DNA of 22,620 nucleotides from Oxalobacteraceae bacterium UBA6704 (GTDB lineage: Bacteria; Pseudomonadota; Gammaproteobacteria; Burkholderiales; Burkholderiaceae_D), in contig DKJA01000158.1 of the NCBI GenBank assembly GCA_002454505.1, positions 7,028-29,647 of the forward strand, in the 5' to 3' direction. Position 1 is the first letter of the stretch. Each line of letters opens with the position of its first letter. Made by a program: the position numbers and the translations under genes. A model generated the notes under the pieces. It was not told the DNA's origin. It saw nothing but the letters and a program-made list of their open reading frames with translations, and made no database searches. Below, piece by piece: positions 1 through 7,509 of this stretch.

Positions 1-306
1 AAGCTGGCCGACATGCAGACGGAAATCACGCTGGGCCTGCAGGGCTGCCTGCGGCTGGGCCGGATGAAGGACGAAGGCACGGCGGCCGTCGAAATCACGT
101 CGATGATGAAGCGCAATTCGTGCGGCAAGTCGCTGGACATCGCCCGCGTGGCGCGCGACATGCTGGGCGGGAACGGCATCTCGGACGAGTTCGGCATCAT
201 CCGCCACATGGTCAACCTGGAAGTCGTCAACACCTACGAAGGCACGCACGACATCCACGCGCTGATCCTGGGCCGCGCGCAGACGGGCATCCAGGCGTTT
301 CAGTAA
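1..306 (+). CDS. gcdH: Glutaryl-CoA dehydrogenase, C-terminal part (5' end outside window)
   Basis: The reading frame is open from base 1 to a TAA at 304-306, so the last 101 codons of a gene are present. The translation closely matches the C-terminus of glutaryl-CoA dehydrogenase as I remember the human and bacterial enzymes: KLADMQTEITLGLQ, then CGKSLDIARVARDMLGGNG, then the terminal VNTYEGTHDIHALILGRA. The Glu of YEGTHDIH is the usual catalytic base of this acyl-CoA dehydrogenase family. The enzyme is an FAD flavoprotein that oxidises and decarboxylates glutaryl-CoA to crotonyl-CoA in lysine, hydroxylysine and tryptophan breakdown. It faces a convergent gene with only 3 bp between stop codons and no visible terminator between them. 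The N-terminal FAD and substrate domains lie outside the window. Confidence 0.93.
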   Translation, partial: KLADMQTEITLGLQGCLRLGRMKDEGTAAVEITSMMKRNSCGKSLDIARVARDMLGGNGISDEFGIIRHMVNLEVVNTYEGTHDIHALILGRAQTGIQAFQ

Positions 307-309
307 AGC

Positions 310-1191
310 CTACGTGGTGGCCTGCTTCAGCAGTTCGTCGACGCGGGCCATCCTGGCCTTCACGGCCGGGAAGTTCAGCGGCTCGTAGCGCTTCACGACC
401 TTGCCGCCGGCATCGACGACCGTGATGACGAGCGTGCCGCGACGGCGCTGCAGCACTTCGTTCCAGGCGATCAGCTCGGCCAGGTCTTCCGCCGCCGCGG
501 CCGTTGCGTACAGGCTGACAAACGGCGTCTGCGCCAGCGCATCGTAGATCGTCTCGGCCTTGCCGACGGGGATCGGGCGGCCGCCGCGGAAGGTGGTCGT
601 GGCCGCCGTGGAACCGGCCAGCGCCGGCGTCAGCGCAGTGCGGCCCTCCCAGATGCCCGTCACGAACGGGCTTTCCATGCTGGCCGTGATGCCCATGCCG
701 ACATCGACGACGTGGGTGGTCTCGTGCAGCAGCACATAGGTCAGCGCGTCGATACCGGTTGCTTCGACGACGATCGAGCGGCCGGTACCATCCGCCTCGA
801 ACAGGCGGCGCTCCCTGGCCGTCAGGTACGCACCGAGCGACTCGTCGATCAGGCTGGCACGCAGCGTGAAGTCGAACTGGCCCGTCTCGCCCACGTCCGT
901 GATCATGCCGATGTCCGCTCCCGGGATGCCATCGACGAAACTCAGGTTGCGCAGCCGTTTCTCAAGCACTGCCCGGTGCGCCGCCGGCAGCGCGGCCAGC
1001 GCGGCCTCGACCTTCGCGCGTTCGGCAGTGGTCAGCACATGAGGACGCACATCGCGCATGCCGGCGCCGGCAAACCTTTCGATGGCACCTGGCGCCGGCG
1101 CCGTCACGCGGCTGGCCAGCGGCTCGGCAGCGGCCATATTCCCCAGCGCCAGCACGATACCGATTGCCGTGATGATCCGTTTGCCCCGCAT
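310..1191 (-). CDS. Secreted HExxH zincin-like protein, family unknown
   Basis: A 293-residue protein. I chose the ATG at 1191 because GGGAG lies about 6 nt upstream and because it opens directly into a signal peptide (MRGKR, a hydrophobic stretch to about residue 19, AAA cleavage near residue 22). An in-frame upstream start at 1221 would bury the signal. Residues 156-160 are HETTH inside LLHETTHVVD, the zinc-binding and catalytic motif of zincin metallopeptidases. About 75 residues on, AEDLAELIAW (Glu235 or Glu239) has the form of a third zinc ligand as in gluzincins. The protein should therefore be a periplasmic or secreted zinc metallopeptidase. I cannot name the family, and substrate is unknown. 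It stands between gcdH (convergent) and the ompW terminator. No partner gene is evident. Confidence 0.72.
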   Translation of the reverse strand: MRGKRIITAIGIVLALGNMAAAEPLASRVTAPAPGAIERFAGAGMRDVRPHVLTTAERAKVEAALAALPAAHRAVLEKRLRNLSFVDGIPGADIGMITDVGETGQFDFTLRASLIDESLGAYLTARERRLFEADGTGRSIVVEATGIDALTYVLLHETTHVVDVGMGITASMESPFVTGIWEGRTALTPALAGSTAATTTFRGGRPIPVGKAETIYDALAQTPFVSLYATAAAAEDLAELIAWNEVLQRRRGTLVITVVDAGGKVVKRYEPLNFPAVKARMARVDELLKQATT

Positions 1192-1281
1192 TCCATCTCC
1201 CTGGCGACCATGCGCGCCCATCGCGCACTGCCCACCACGATGCCAGCATGCAAGGTCACCGTCAATACGACGGCCACAAAA

Positions 1282-1302
1282 AAGCCGGCGCGAGGCCGGC
1301 TT
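1282..1302 (-). terminator. Rho-independent terminator of the ompW-like gene
   Basis: Inverted repeat AAGCCGGC (1282-1289) and GCCGGCTT (1295-1302) with a 5-nt loop. Read on the minus strand it is followed by a T run (TTTTTT from the stem into 1278). It lies about 20 bp past the stop of the outer-membrane protein gene and upstream of the zincin gene. Confidence 0.88.
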
Positions 1303-1321
1303 GTCTGCGCTGTCGGGCGGC

Positions 1322-1993
1322 TTAGAACTTGAACGTCACGCCCAGGTTGACGGCCAGCGGATCGAGCGTCATCTTCTGCGTCTGGCCCGTCGAGTACGAG
1401 GCCGTCGTCTTCAGCTTGGTCTTGATGACGCCGCCATCGATCGACCAGCGGTCGTTGATGCGCACGCTGGCGCCCAGTTGCGCGCTGACCGCCCACTTGG
1501 CTTCCAGCGAGAACGTGGCGCCGGGCCCGCCCGTGTTCAGCACGGCCGTCAGCGCCGACGAACCCCGCTCGCGGCGGAAGTAAGCGTACGTGACGCCCAG
1601 GCCCACGTACGGACGGATCAGGCTTTCCTGGCCGAAGAAGCGGTATTGCGCGAACAGCGTGGGCGGCAGCACGTCGGCCGTGCCCAGCTTGCCCGTGCCT
1701 TCGATCGAACCGGCGCCGAACAGGTCGTGGCGGTAAGGCGCGCCGAGGTCCAGCTCGGCGGCGATGTTCTCCGTGAAGAAGTACGCCAGGTTAAGGATCG
1801 GCTTGGTGTCCGAGCCGACGTCCGCTTTCGTGCCGGGCAGCGCGGGTGCGCTGACGTCGCCGCTGTCCACTTTCGGCGTGATCTTGTTGACGCCGACCTT
1901 GACCGTCCAGTCGCCCGCCGATTGCGCCGCGGCACCGCCCGCTGCGGCCAGCATCGGCACGAGCGCCAGCAGCTTGATGAGTTTGTTCTTCAT
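1322..1993 (-). CDS. ompW: OmpW-family outer membrane protein
   Basis: 223 residues with a Sec signal peptide (MKNKLIKLLALVPMLAAAGG, cleavage probably after AAA near residue 23). The body alternates short hydrophobic and polar segments as expected for an 8-strand beta-barrel. It holds OmpW-typical stretches: DWTVKVGVNKITPK, PILNLAYFFTENIAAELDLG, PPTLFAQYRFF and RPYVGLGVTYAYF. It ends in a C-terminal aromatic (GVTFKF), the usual signal for the outer-membrane assembly machinery. OmpW proteins form narrow hydrophobic channels in the outer membrane. A GGAG lies about 7 nt before the ATG. The stop is followed by a strong terminator. The GDSL lipoprotein gene ends 27 bp upstream on the same strand, so the two may share a transcript. 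Confidence 0.93.
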   Translation of the reverse strand: MKNKLIKLLALVPMLAAAGGAAAQSAGDWTVKVGVNKITPKVDSGDVSAPALPGTKADVGSDTKPILNLAYFFTENIAAELDLGAPYRHDLFGAGSIEGTGKLGTADVLPPTLFAQYRFFGQESLIRPYVGLGVTYAYFRRERGSSALTAVLNTGGPGATFSLEAKWAVSAQLGASVRINDRWSIDGGVIKTKLKTTASYSTGQTQKMTLDPLAVNLGVTFKF

Positions 1994-2020
1994 ATTGTCT
2001 CCGTGTTTATCCGTTGCGCC

Positions 2021-3400
2021 TCAGATCCAGCCCTTGATCACCATTGCCCGCGACACGTAGCGTGCCAGCAGCAGGTTGTTGAACGGGGTCGGGTGGACAT
2101 CGTCCGCGAACGAATAATGGCTCACGTCGCCGGCACGCAGGCTGGCCGCCGTGCAGCCCAGCGCGCTGGCCAGCGGGTTCTTCGCCGACGTCAGGTCGCA
2201 GGCGGTTTCCGAGACGTTGGTCAGGCCGTACGGGCCAGGGTTGGTGGCCTGGTCGTGGCTGACGGAGTACACGTCCACCACCAGCACCTTCGTTTCGGAC
2301 GCGAGGCCGGACGACAGCTGGGCATTGAACGCCTGCACCATCTTGTCGATCAGCGCGCGGGTCTCGGCGCTCTGGTGCAGGCCGGAAGGCGTGGTGGCCA
2401 CATCCGGCAGATTGTTGACGACGACGTAGCTGGCGCCCTTGGCGACGATCTGGTTCTTCACCAGCGCCACCAGTTCGGCGCCGGCGGTGGTCAGCGCGGC
2501 GATCATCGCGGGCGCTTGAGCGGTGGCGTAATCGGCACCGGCCTTGGCACCGGCAGCGGTGGCGTCGGCCTGCGCCTTCGCGACGATCGGGCCATACACG
2601 GCCGGCGACGCGGCGGCGGTATTGCCGGCCATCGCGGCGGCCGTGACGGCGGCCGTGACGATCGATTCGTTGGTGCTGCCAGGCTTGGCCGATTCGGTGG
2701 CGATGGCCAGGCCGATCGCCTGCGCGGCGGTGGCGGGATTGGTGGCGCCGGCGGCCAGCTGGGTGGCCAGGCTGGTGCCGAAGGCGGTCTTGCCGGCGGC
2801 AGTGCCGGCCGCGGTGGCGCCGGCCTGCAGCGTCGCCAGATTGACGAGCACGTCGTTACCGCCGGCCATCACGAACACCACTTCATCGCCCTTGAACTTG
2901 CCGCCGCTCTTCGTCAGGTGATTCTGCACCTGCGTGACGACGGGCACGGTCAGCGCGCCCAGCGCACTGCCGGTCAGCTTGTGGCCGGCACCGACGGGAT
3001 TGGTCACGCGCGCGCCGCCCTGGGCATAGCCGAAGCAGCTGGCGTTATTCGTCACGGGCACCGAGAAACCCTTCGTTGCATCGCCATCCAGGCCCGTCTG
3101 CGCGGCGCACGGTGCGGCCAGGCCGAATTGCGCGGCCATCAGCTCGGTCCAGTTCTTGCCGGTGAGCGCAGCGTTGGTGGCCGTGTTGTCACCGTTGATG
3201 GTGAACTTGCCGCCGCCCAGCGCCTTCACGGTGCCGACGTTGTAGCTGCCCACGTCGGACAGGCTGTCGCCGAAGGTGACCTGCGAAGCGAACTGGACTT
3301 TATTGATCTGCGCCCCTGCCTGCGGGCTGCCGCTGCTGCCGCCGCACGCGGCGAGGATGGCGCCGGCCATGACGGCGAGCGCGAGTTTCGTGTAGTGCAT
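2021..3400 (-). CDS. GDSL (SGNH) hydrolase lipoprotein with Ala-rich insertion
   Basis: 459 residues. The N-terminus is a lipoprotein signal with lipobox LAAC (Cys19) followed by GGSSGS, so the protein is probably lipid-anchored in the outer membrane or exported. SGNH blocks are present in order: FGDSLSDVG with nucleophile Ser46, a Gly of block II around residues 127-130 (AQGGAR), GGND at 180-183, and DDVHP at about 433-437 supplying Asp and His. These enzymes are esterases or lipases. Between GGND and the C-terminal block lies an unusual stretch of roughly 100 residues very rich in Ala, Thr and Gly. There is no C-terminal autotransporter barrel, unlike EstA-type relatives. An AGGAG lies about 7 nt before the ATG. 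The substrate cannot be inferred. The ompW-like gene follows 27 bp downstream. Confidence 0.88.
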   Translation of the reverse strand: MHYTKLALAVMAGAILAACGGSSGSPQAGAQINKVQFASQVTFGDSLSDVGSYNVGTVKALGGGKFTINGDNTATNAALTGKNWTELMAAQFGLAAPCAAQTGLDGDATKGFSVPVTNNASCFGYAQGGARVTNPVGAGHKLTGSALGALTVPVVTQVQNHLTKSGGKFKGDEVVFVMAGGNDVLVNLATLQAGATAAGTAAGKTAFGTSLATQLAAGATNPATAAQAIGLAIATESAKPGSTNESIVTAAVTAAAMAGNTAAASPAVYGPIVAKAQADATAAGAKAGADYATAQAPAMIAALTTAGAELVALVKNQIVAKGASYVVVNNLPDVATTPSGLHQSAETRALIDKMVQAFNAQLSSGLASETKVLVVDVYSVSHDQATNPGPYGLTNVSETACDLTSAKNPLASALGCTAASLRAGDVSHYSFADDVHPTPFNNLLLARYVSRAMVIKGWI

Positions 3401-3504
3401 CGTGTCTCCTGTGGGGATGAATCTTATTGGTCTTAGCGAACGGACGTGCTATTCGTCTCTAATTAATATTGCCAGTCCATTAGGTTGATGCCAAGGAGAA
3501 TTTA

Positions 3505-3582
3505 ATGAAAACAACAGCTTGCGTTTGTTTGCATCGCAGCATGAGCCAGATCAAAACACGTCCTGCAAAAATACGCTTGTAG
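3505..3582 (+). CDS. Possible 25-residue small ORF with strong ribosome binding site
   Basis: AAGGAG at 3493-3498 stands exactly 6 nt before an ATG that opens a 25-codon frame ending in TAG. The peptide begins MKTTACVCLHRS and ends in a basic stretch (KTRPAKIRL), with two closely spaced Cys. It may be a small protein, a degraded gene start or chance. No convincing promoter or homology is recognised, so this is only a candidate. Confidence 0.25.
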   Translation: MKTTACVCLHRSMSQIKTRPAKIRL

Positions 3583-3675
3583 CCCCGCACAAGCGCCGTT
3601 CAAGCTTATTTCAAAGTATGGGAAATTGCAGTGCAGCATAGCTATCCGCCACTGTCGCATGCCCCCCACACTGCC

Positions 3676-3723
3676 GAGCCCGTGTCCAACCTTGGGGTCA
3701 ACCCTGTTTCTGGACACGAGCTC
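3676..3723. repeat. REPIN-like hairpin, copy A (GTGTCCA type)
   Basis: Arms GAGCCCGTGTCCA (3676-3688) and TGGACACGAGCTC (3711-3723) are inverted with one mismatch. The 22-nt centre contains a smaller palindrome-like GGGGTCAACCC. It is the first of three similar units. Confidence 0.85.
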
Positions 3724-3738
3724 GACTGTTAGATGGAT

Positions 3739-3794
3739 GAGTTCGTGTCCACTTTGAGAACCTTGGTGTCAGGCACCGACATGGACACGAACTC
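3739..3794. repeat. REPIN-like hairpin, copy B (perfect 13-bp arms)
   Basis: Arms GAGTTCGTGTCCA (3739-3751) and TGGACACGAACTC (3782-3794) are perfect inverted complements. The centre contains a different palindromic motif, GGTGTCAGGCACC (3765-3777), instead of the GGGGT-type centre of copies A and C. Confidence 0.88.
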
Positions 3795-3812
3795 AGCTGG
3801 ACTGTCAAGGCT

Positions 3813-3860
3813 GAGCTCGTGTCCACTTTTGGGGTTGACCCCACGGTTGGACACGGCCTC
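3813..3860. repeat. REPIN-like hairpin, copy C, next to the sua5 stop
   Basis: Arms GAGCTCGTGTCCA (3813-3825) and TGGACACGGCCTC (3848-3860) are inverted with one mismatch, with a palindromic centre GGGGTTGACCCC (3831-3842). It begins 11 bp past the sua5 stop and could act as an mRNA 3'-end hairpin, though no T run follows. Confidence 0.86.
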
Positions 3861-3871
3861 GGCAGTAGCGG

Positions 3872-4873
3872 TCAGCCCTGCAGGAAGCGCTCGATGGTGC
3901 CGGCAGAGCCGTGGGCGGCGCGGCGGAGGCGGTCGTTGATGCCCAGCCACGTGTCGTCCTGCGGCGGGGTTTCGACGAGGATCAGCTCCACATCGGCGCG
4001 GTCCATCGCGCGCAGGGCGGCGTACAGGCCGTGGGCGTAGCCGGACGGGTCGTGCGGCAGCTCGTGCTGCGCGTTGGCTTGCGCCAGCACGGGCGTATGG
4101 TGGATGACGGCCACGCGGCGGCTGCGCGCGGCCAGCGCCGTCAGCACGCCCGGCAGGCGTGCGGTATCGACCAGCGCCACGGGAGCCTTCGGCGCGTAAT
4201 GCGATTCCAGCGTGCCGGAAGCGCGCGGCGCACTCTGGTCGGGCGATGCCGGCAGCGCGCCGATCACGGCGGCGATCTGCGCGGCGCTGATGTGGCCGGG
4301 GCGCAGCAGCACCGGGCCGTGCGTGGCGAGGCGCGACATGTCGACGATCGTCGATTCGATGCCCACCTGGCTCGAGCCGCCATCGAGCACCGTCAATGCA
4401 TCGGCACCAAACTCGTCCCGCACATGCTGCGCGGTGGTCGGGCTGACGTTACCGAACTTGTTCGCGGACGGTGCGGCCACGCCACCCTTGCCGCCCTTGA
4501 ACGCGGACAGCAGCGCCATCGCCACCGGATGCGACGGGCAGCGGATGCCCACCGTATCCTGGCCGCCGGAAACGGCATCGGGGATGTGCGCGTTACGCTT
4601 GACGATCAGCGTCAGCGGACCGGGCCAGAAGGCCGCGATCAACTGGCGCGCTTCGTCCGGTACGTCGGCGGCCCAGTAATCGATGTCGGCACCGGGCGCC
4701 ACGTGGACGATGACCGGATGATCCTGCGGCCGCCCCTTGGCGGCATAGATCGCGGCGACGGCGGCCGGGTTCTCGGCATCCGCCCCGAGCCCGTAGACGG
4801 TCTCGGTGGGAAACGCCACCAGCTCGCCGGCAGCGAGACGCGCGGCCGCGTCGAGGATGACCTGCTCCGTCAC
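3872..4873 (-). CDS. sua5: L-threonylcarbamoyladenylate synthase (Sua5/YrdC)
   Basis: 333 residues. It makes threonylcarbamoyl-AMP from threonine, bicarbonate and ATP, the first step of the universal t6A37 modification of ANN-decoding tRNAs. YrdC-domain motifs are FPTETVYGLG at 21-30, KGRP at 46-49 followed by HPVIVHV, and the later APSANKFGNVSPTTAQHV. A Sua5-type C-terminal domain follows after a linker carrying SGTLESHYAP. Length fits the long Sua5 form rather than the short TsaC form. I place the start at a GTG (4873-4871) overlapping the purK stop as GTGA. No Shine-Dalgarno is visible, so translation probably depends on coupling to purK. A longer in-frame extension upstream is antisense-like shadow within purK. 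The repeat cluster begins 11 bp past the stop. Confidence 0.92.
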   Translation of the reverse strand: MTEQVILDAAARLAAGELVAFPTETVYGLGADAENPAAVAAIYAAKGRPQDHPVIVHVAPGADIDYWAADVPDEARQLIAAFWPGPLTLIVKRNAHIPDAVSGGQDTVGIRCPSHPVAMALLSAFKGGKGGVAAPSANKFGNVSPTTAQHVRDEFGADALTVLDGGSSQVGIESTIVDMSRLATHGPVLLRPGHISAAQIAAVIGALPASPDQSAPRASGTLESHYAPKAPVALVDTARLPGVLTALAARSRRVAVIHHTPVLAQANAQHELPHDPSGYAHGLYAALRAMDRADVELILVETPPQDDTWLGINDRLRRAAHGSAGTIERFLQG

Positions 4874-6075
4874 GCCGCGATACCCAGGATGTCGCAGGCG
4901 GCGTCCAGCTGCGCCTGGGCCTGCTGCAGCGTGGCCGCCACGAACGTCACGTGGCCCATCTTGCGGCCGCGGCGCGGATCGTCCTTGCCGTACAGGTGCA
5001 GGCAGGCGCCGGGCAGCGCCAGCACTTCGTCCCAGGCCGGTTCGCGCGACGTGTTGCTGTCGCCCTCGAACCATACATCGCCGAGGATGTTCAGCATCAC
5101 GGCCGGCGAATGCTGGCGCACGTCGCCCAGCGGCAGCTTGGCCATCGCGCGCACCTGCTGCGCGAACTGGCTCGTCACGCAAGCGTCCATCGTGTAGTGG
5201 CCGCTGTTGTGCGGCCGCGGCGCCATTTCGTTGACGACCAGCGTGCCGTCCGTCAGCACGAAGAACTCGATGCACAGCACGCCCACGTAGCCCAGTTCGG
5301 CGACGATGACCTGCGCGGCATCCTGCGCGATCTTCGCCGAACCGGCGGACACGTTCGGCCCCGGCACGGTAGTCGTGAACAGGATGCCGTCGCGATGCAC
5401 GTTCTCGGCGATCGGATACACCACCGATTCGCCATCGGCGCCGCGCGCCGTCAGCACCGACACTTCATACGCCAGCGGCAGCATTTTTTCGAGCAGGCAC
5501 GCCACGCCGTTCATCGACGCGAACGCGGCGCGCACGTCGTCGCGCGACGTCACGCGCACCTGGCCCTTGCCGTCGTAACCCATGCGCACGGTTTTCAGGA
5601 TGCCCGGCAGCAGGTCGTCGCCGATGGCATCGATATCCGCTTCCGACGCGATCACCTTGTGCGGCGCCGGCATCACGCCCGACTTCGGCGCGCAGCCGAC
5701 GAAGAAACGCTTCTCGGCAATGCGGTCCTGTGCAACGGACACGCCATGGCCGTCCGGCGCCACGAACACGCTCTGCGCGAGGTGCGACAGGCTGTCCGCC
5801 GGCACGTTCTCGAACTCGGTGGTGACGGCCACGCATTGCGCGGCCAGCGCATCGAGGCCGGCCGCATCGTCGTAGCCGGCGTTGACCAGCCGCTGGGCCA
5901 CCTGCCCGGCCGGGCACTCGTCGGCCGGCTCCAGCACGGCCACCTGGTAACCCATGCTCTGCGCGGCCTGGGCAAACATGCGGCCCAGCTGGCCGCCGCC
6001 CATCACGCCCAGCCAGGTGGCTGGCGACGCTGCGGGCACGTAAGACTTCACGTCCAAAGACTTGACTTCGCTCAT
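4870..6075 (-). CDS. purK: 5-(carboxyamino)imidazole ribonucleotide synthase
   Basis: 401 residues. PurK carboxylates AIR with bicarbonate and ATP to give N5-CAIR in de novo purine synthesis. The N-terminal nucleotide-binding loop is GVMGGGQLGRM (about 23-33). The ATP-grasp core includes KTVRMGYDGKGQ, LLEKMLPLAYEVSVLTAR and the Mg/ATP-binding EMAPRPHNSGHYT, all diagnostic of PurK. The N-terminal ~18 residues extend beyond the E. coli form. The ATG directly follows the purE TAA (TAAATG), and its own stop overlaps the sua5 GTG. Gene order purC-purE-purK-sua5 therefore forms one tightly packed transcription unit. Confidence 0.97.
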   Translation of the reverse strand: MSEVKSLDVKSYVPAASPATWLGVMGGGQLGRMFAQAAQSMGYQVAVLEPADECPAGQVAQRLVNAGYDDAAGLDALAAQCVAVTTEFENVPADSLSHLAQSVFVAPDGHGVSVAQDRIAEKRFFVGCAPKSGVMPAPHKVIASEADIDAIGDDLLPGILKTVRMGYDGKGQVRVTSRDDVRAAFASMNGVACLLEKMLPLAYEVSVLTARGADGESVVYPIAENVHRDGILFTTTVPGPNVSAGSAKIAQDAAQVIVAELGYVGVLCIEFFVLTDGTLVVNEMAPRPHNSGHYTMDACVTSQFAQQVRAMAKLPLGDVRQHSPAVMLNILGDVWFEGDSNTSREPAWDEVLALPGACLHLYGKDDPRRGRKMGHVTFVAATLQQAQAQLDAACDILGIAA

Positions 6076-6573
6076 TTATTCGACCGGCAAAACCATGGCT
6101 TGCGCGGCGGCCGTCTGCTGGTCGCGGAACGCTTCCAGCTGGCTGGCCAGCGCATCGTCGTTGGCGGCCAGGATGGCCACCGCCGTCAGCGCGGCATTCG
6201 CGGCACCCGCTTCGCCGATGGCGAAGGTGGCCACCGGCACGCCCTTCGGCATCTGCACGATGGACAGCAGCGAATCCTCGCCGCGCAGGTACTTCGACGG
6301 CACGGGCACGCCCAGCACGGGCACGATCGTCTTCGCGGCAACCATGCCCGGCAGGTGCGCGGCACCGCCGGCACCGGCGATGATCGCGCGCAGGCCGCGG
6401 GCACGGGCCTTCTCGGCATAGGCGAACATCTCGTCCGGCATGCGGTGCGCGGAAATCACCTGCGCTTCGAACGGCACGCCGAACTGCTTCAGGATCGTCA
6501 CCGCGTGCTGCATCACGTCCCAGTCGGAGCTGGAGCCCATGATCACGCCGACCAGCGGATTCTTGTCGTTCAT
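6076..6573 (-). CDS. purE: N5-carboxyaminoimidazole ribonucleotide mutase
   Basis: 165 residues from the ATG at 6573. PurE class I moves the carboxyl group of N5-CAIR to give CAIR, the step after PurK. Signature residues are GVIMGSSSDWDVM near the N-terminus, the catalytic-site SAHRMPDEM, and GAGGAAHLPGMVAAKT. I prefer the ATG at 6573 because GAAGG lies 7 nt upstream. An in-frame GTG at 6579, overlapping the purC TGA as GTGA, would add two residues and cannot be excluded. The gene ends immediately against the purK ATG, so PurE and PurK are made from one message. Confidence 0.96.
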   Translation of the reverse strand: MNDKNPLVGVIMGSSSDWDVMQHAVTILKQFGVPFEAQVISAHRMPDEMFAYAEKARARGLRAIIAGAGGAAHLPGMVAAKTIVPVLGVPVPSKYLRGEDSLLSIVQMPKGVPVATFAIGEAGAANAALTAVAILAANDDALASQLEAFRDQQTAAAQAMVLPVE

Positions 6574-6575
6574 CG

Positions 6576-7472
6576 TCACGCCTTCAGCTTTGCGCCGGTC
6601 AGGCGTTCGATGGCTTCGAAGTACTTGGCCTGGGTTTTTTCGATGACTTCAGCCGGCAGTGCCGGGGCCGGCGGCGACTTCTTCCACTCCGTCAGCGTTT
6701 CCAGGTAATCGCGGACGAACTGCTTGTCGTACGACGGCGGCGACATGTCCGGCGCATATGAATCGGCCGGCCAGAAGCGCGACGAATCGGCCGTCAGCAC
6801 TTCGTCCATCAGGTGCAGCACATTGTTCTCATCGAGGCCGAATTCGAACTTCGTGTCGGCGATGATGATGCCGCGGGTGGCCGCGTAATCGGCGGCGGTC
6901 TTGTACAGCTCGATGCTGATATCGCGCATTTTGGCGGCCAGTTCGGCGCCGATGCGCTGTTCCATGTCGGCGAAGCTGATGTTCTCGTCGTGCTCGCCCA
7001 GATCGGCTTTCGCGGCCGGCGTGAACAGCGGCTCGGCCAGCTTATCGGCCTGGCGCAGGCCGGCCGGCAGTTCGATGCCGCAGATGGCGCCGGTGGCCTG
7101 GTAATCCTTCCAGCCCGAACCGATGATGTAGCCGCGCACGACCGCTTCCACCAGGATAGGCTTCAAACGCTTGGCGACAACCGCGCGGCCCTTCACCTGC
7201 TCCACCTCGTCCGGTGCGACCACGGATTCCGGCGCCACGCCGGTCAGGTGGTTCGGCACGATGTGGCCCAGTTTGTCGAACCAGAAATCGCTCATCTGGT
7301 TCAGCACCATGCCCTTGCCGGGGATCGGTTCGTTCATCACGACGTCGAAGGCCGACAGGCGGTCCGTGGTGACGATCAAAATCTTGTCGTCGCCGACGGC
7401 GTAGTTATCGCGGACCTTGCCGTGGCCGAGCAATGGCAGGGACTTGATGGTGGACTGGTAGAGGCTTTTCAT
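6576..7472 (-). CDS. purC: SAICAR synthase
   Basis: 298 residues. It ligates aspartate to CAIR using ATP to form SAICAR, the step after PurE. Motifs include LLGHGKVRDNYAVG, IVTTDRLSAFDVVMNEPIP, EAVVRGYIIGSGWKDY and DTKFEFGLD. I place the start at the ATG at 7472 because homologues begin with an equivalent of MKSLYQSTIKSLPLLG. A TTG at 7508 would add 12 residues with no family support. The base run before the ATG is pyrimidine-rich (CCCTCC) and gives no Shine-Dalgarno. A strong terminator of the upstream fba gene ends only about 37 bp before the ATG, so the purC promoter must be very close or overlap that region. First gene of purC-purE-purK-sua5. Confidence 0.95.
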   Translation of the reverse strand: MKSLYQSTIKSLPLLGHGKVRDNYAVGDDKILIVTTDRLSAFDVVMNEPIPGKGMVLNQMSDFWFDKLGHIVPNHLTGVAPESVVAPDEVEQVKGRAVVAKRLKPILVEAVVRGYIIGSGWKDYQATGAICGIELPAGLRQADKLAEPLFTPAAKADLGEHDENISFADMEQRIGAELAAKMRDISIELYKTAADYAATRGIIIADTKFEFGLDENNVLHLMDEVLTADSSRFWPADSYAPDMSPPSYDKQFVRDYLETLTEWKKSPPAPALPAEVIEKTQAKYFEAIERLTGAKLKA

Positions 7473-7509
7473 GGAGGGAATATCTTGACGAACAGACAAA
7501 ATAAACAAA

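Larger units (their letters stand above)
3401..3871. other. Intergenic region between sua5 and the GDSL gene
   Basis: This 471-bp stretch has no convincing long gene. Bases 3401-3500 should hold the promoter of the minus-strand GDSL gene, but I find no clear -35/-10 pair. Bases 3493-3582 hold a good plus-strand ribosome binding site and a 25-codon ORF. Bases 3676-3860 hold three palindromic repeat pairs. Between 3583 and 3675 I see nothing. Longer ORFs across this region run through the repeats and lack ribosome binding sites. Confidence 0.7.

Noticed and set aside
1058..3436. A 792-codon open frame on the plus strand
   Set aside because: It lies antisense to ompW and the GDSL gene, whose products are clearly recognisable. 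Long antisense frames are common in GC-rich coding DNA, and this one lacks a ribosome binding site and recognisable domains.
3502..3717. A 71-codon minus-strand frame in the intergenic region
   Set aside because: No ribosome binding site, it runs into a repeat unit, and its composition resembles random sequence.
3676..3860. Possible CRISPR array
   Set aside because: The repeated units are inverted pairs with differing centres rather than direct repeats with unique spacers of equal length, and there are no cas genes.
3911..6708. Long plus-strand frames opposite sua5, purK and purE
   Set aside because: They mirror well-identified genes and are rich in His, Arg and Gly as usual for antisense shadows. 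No start signals.
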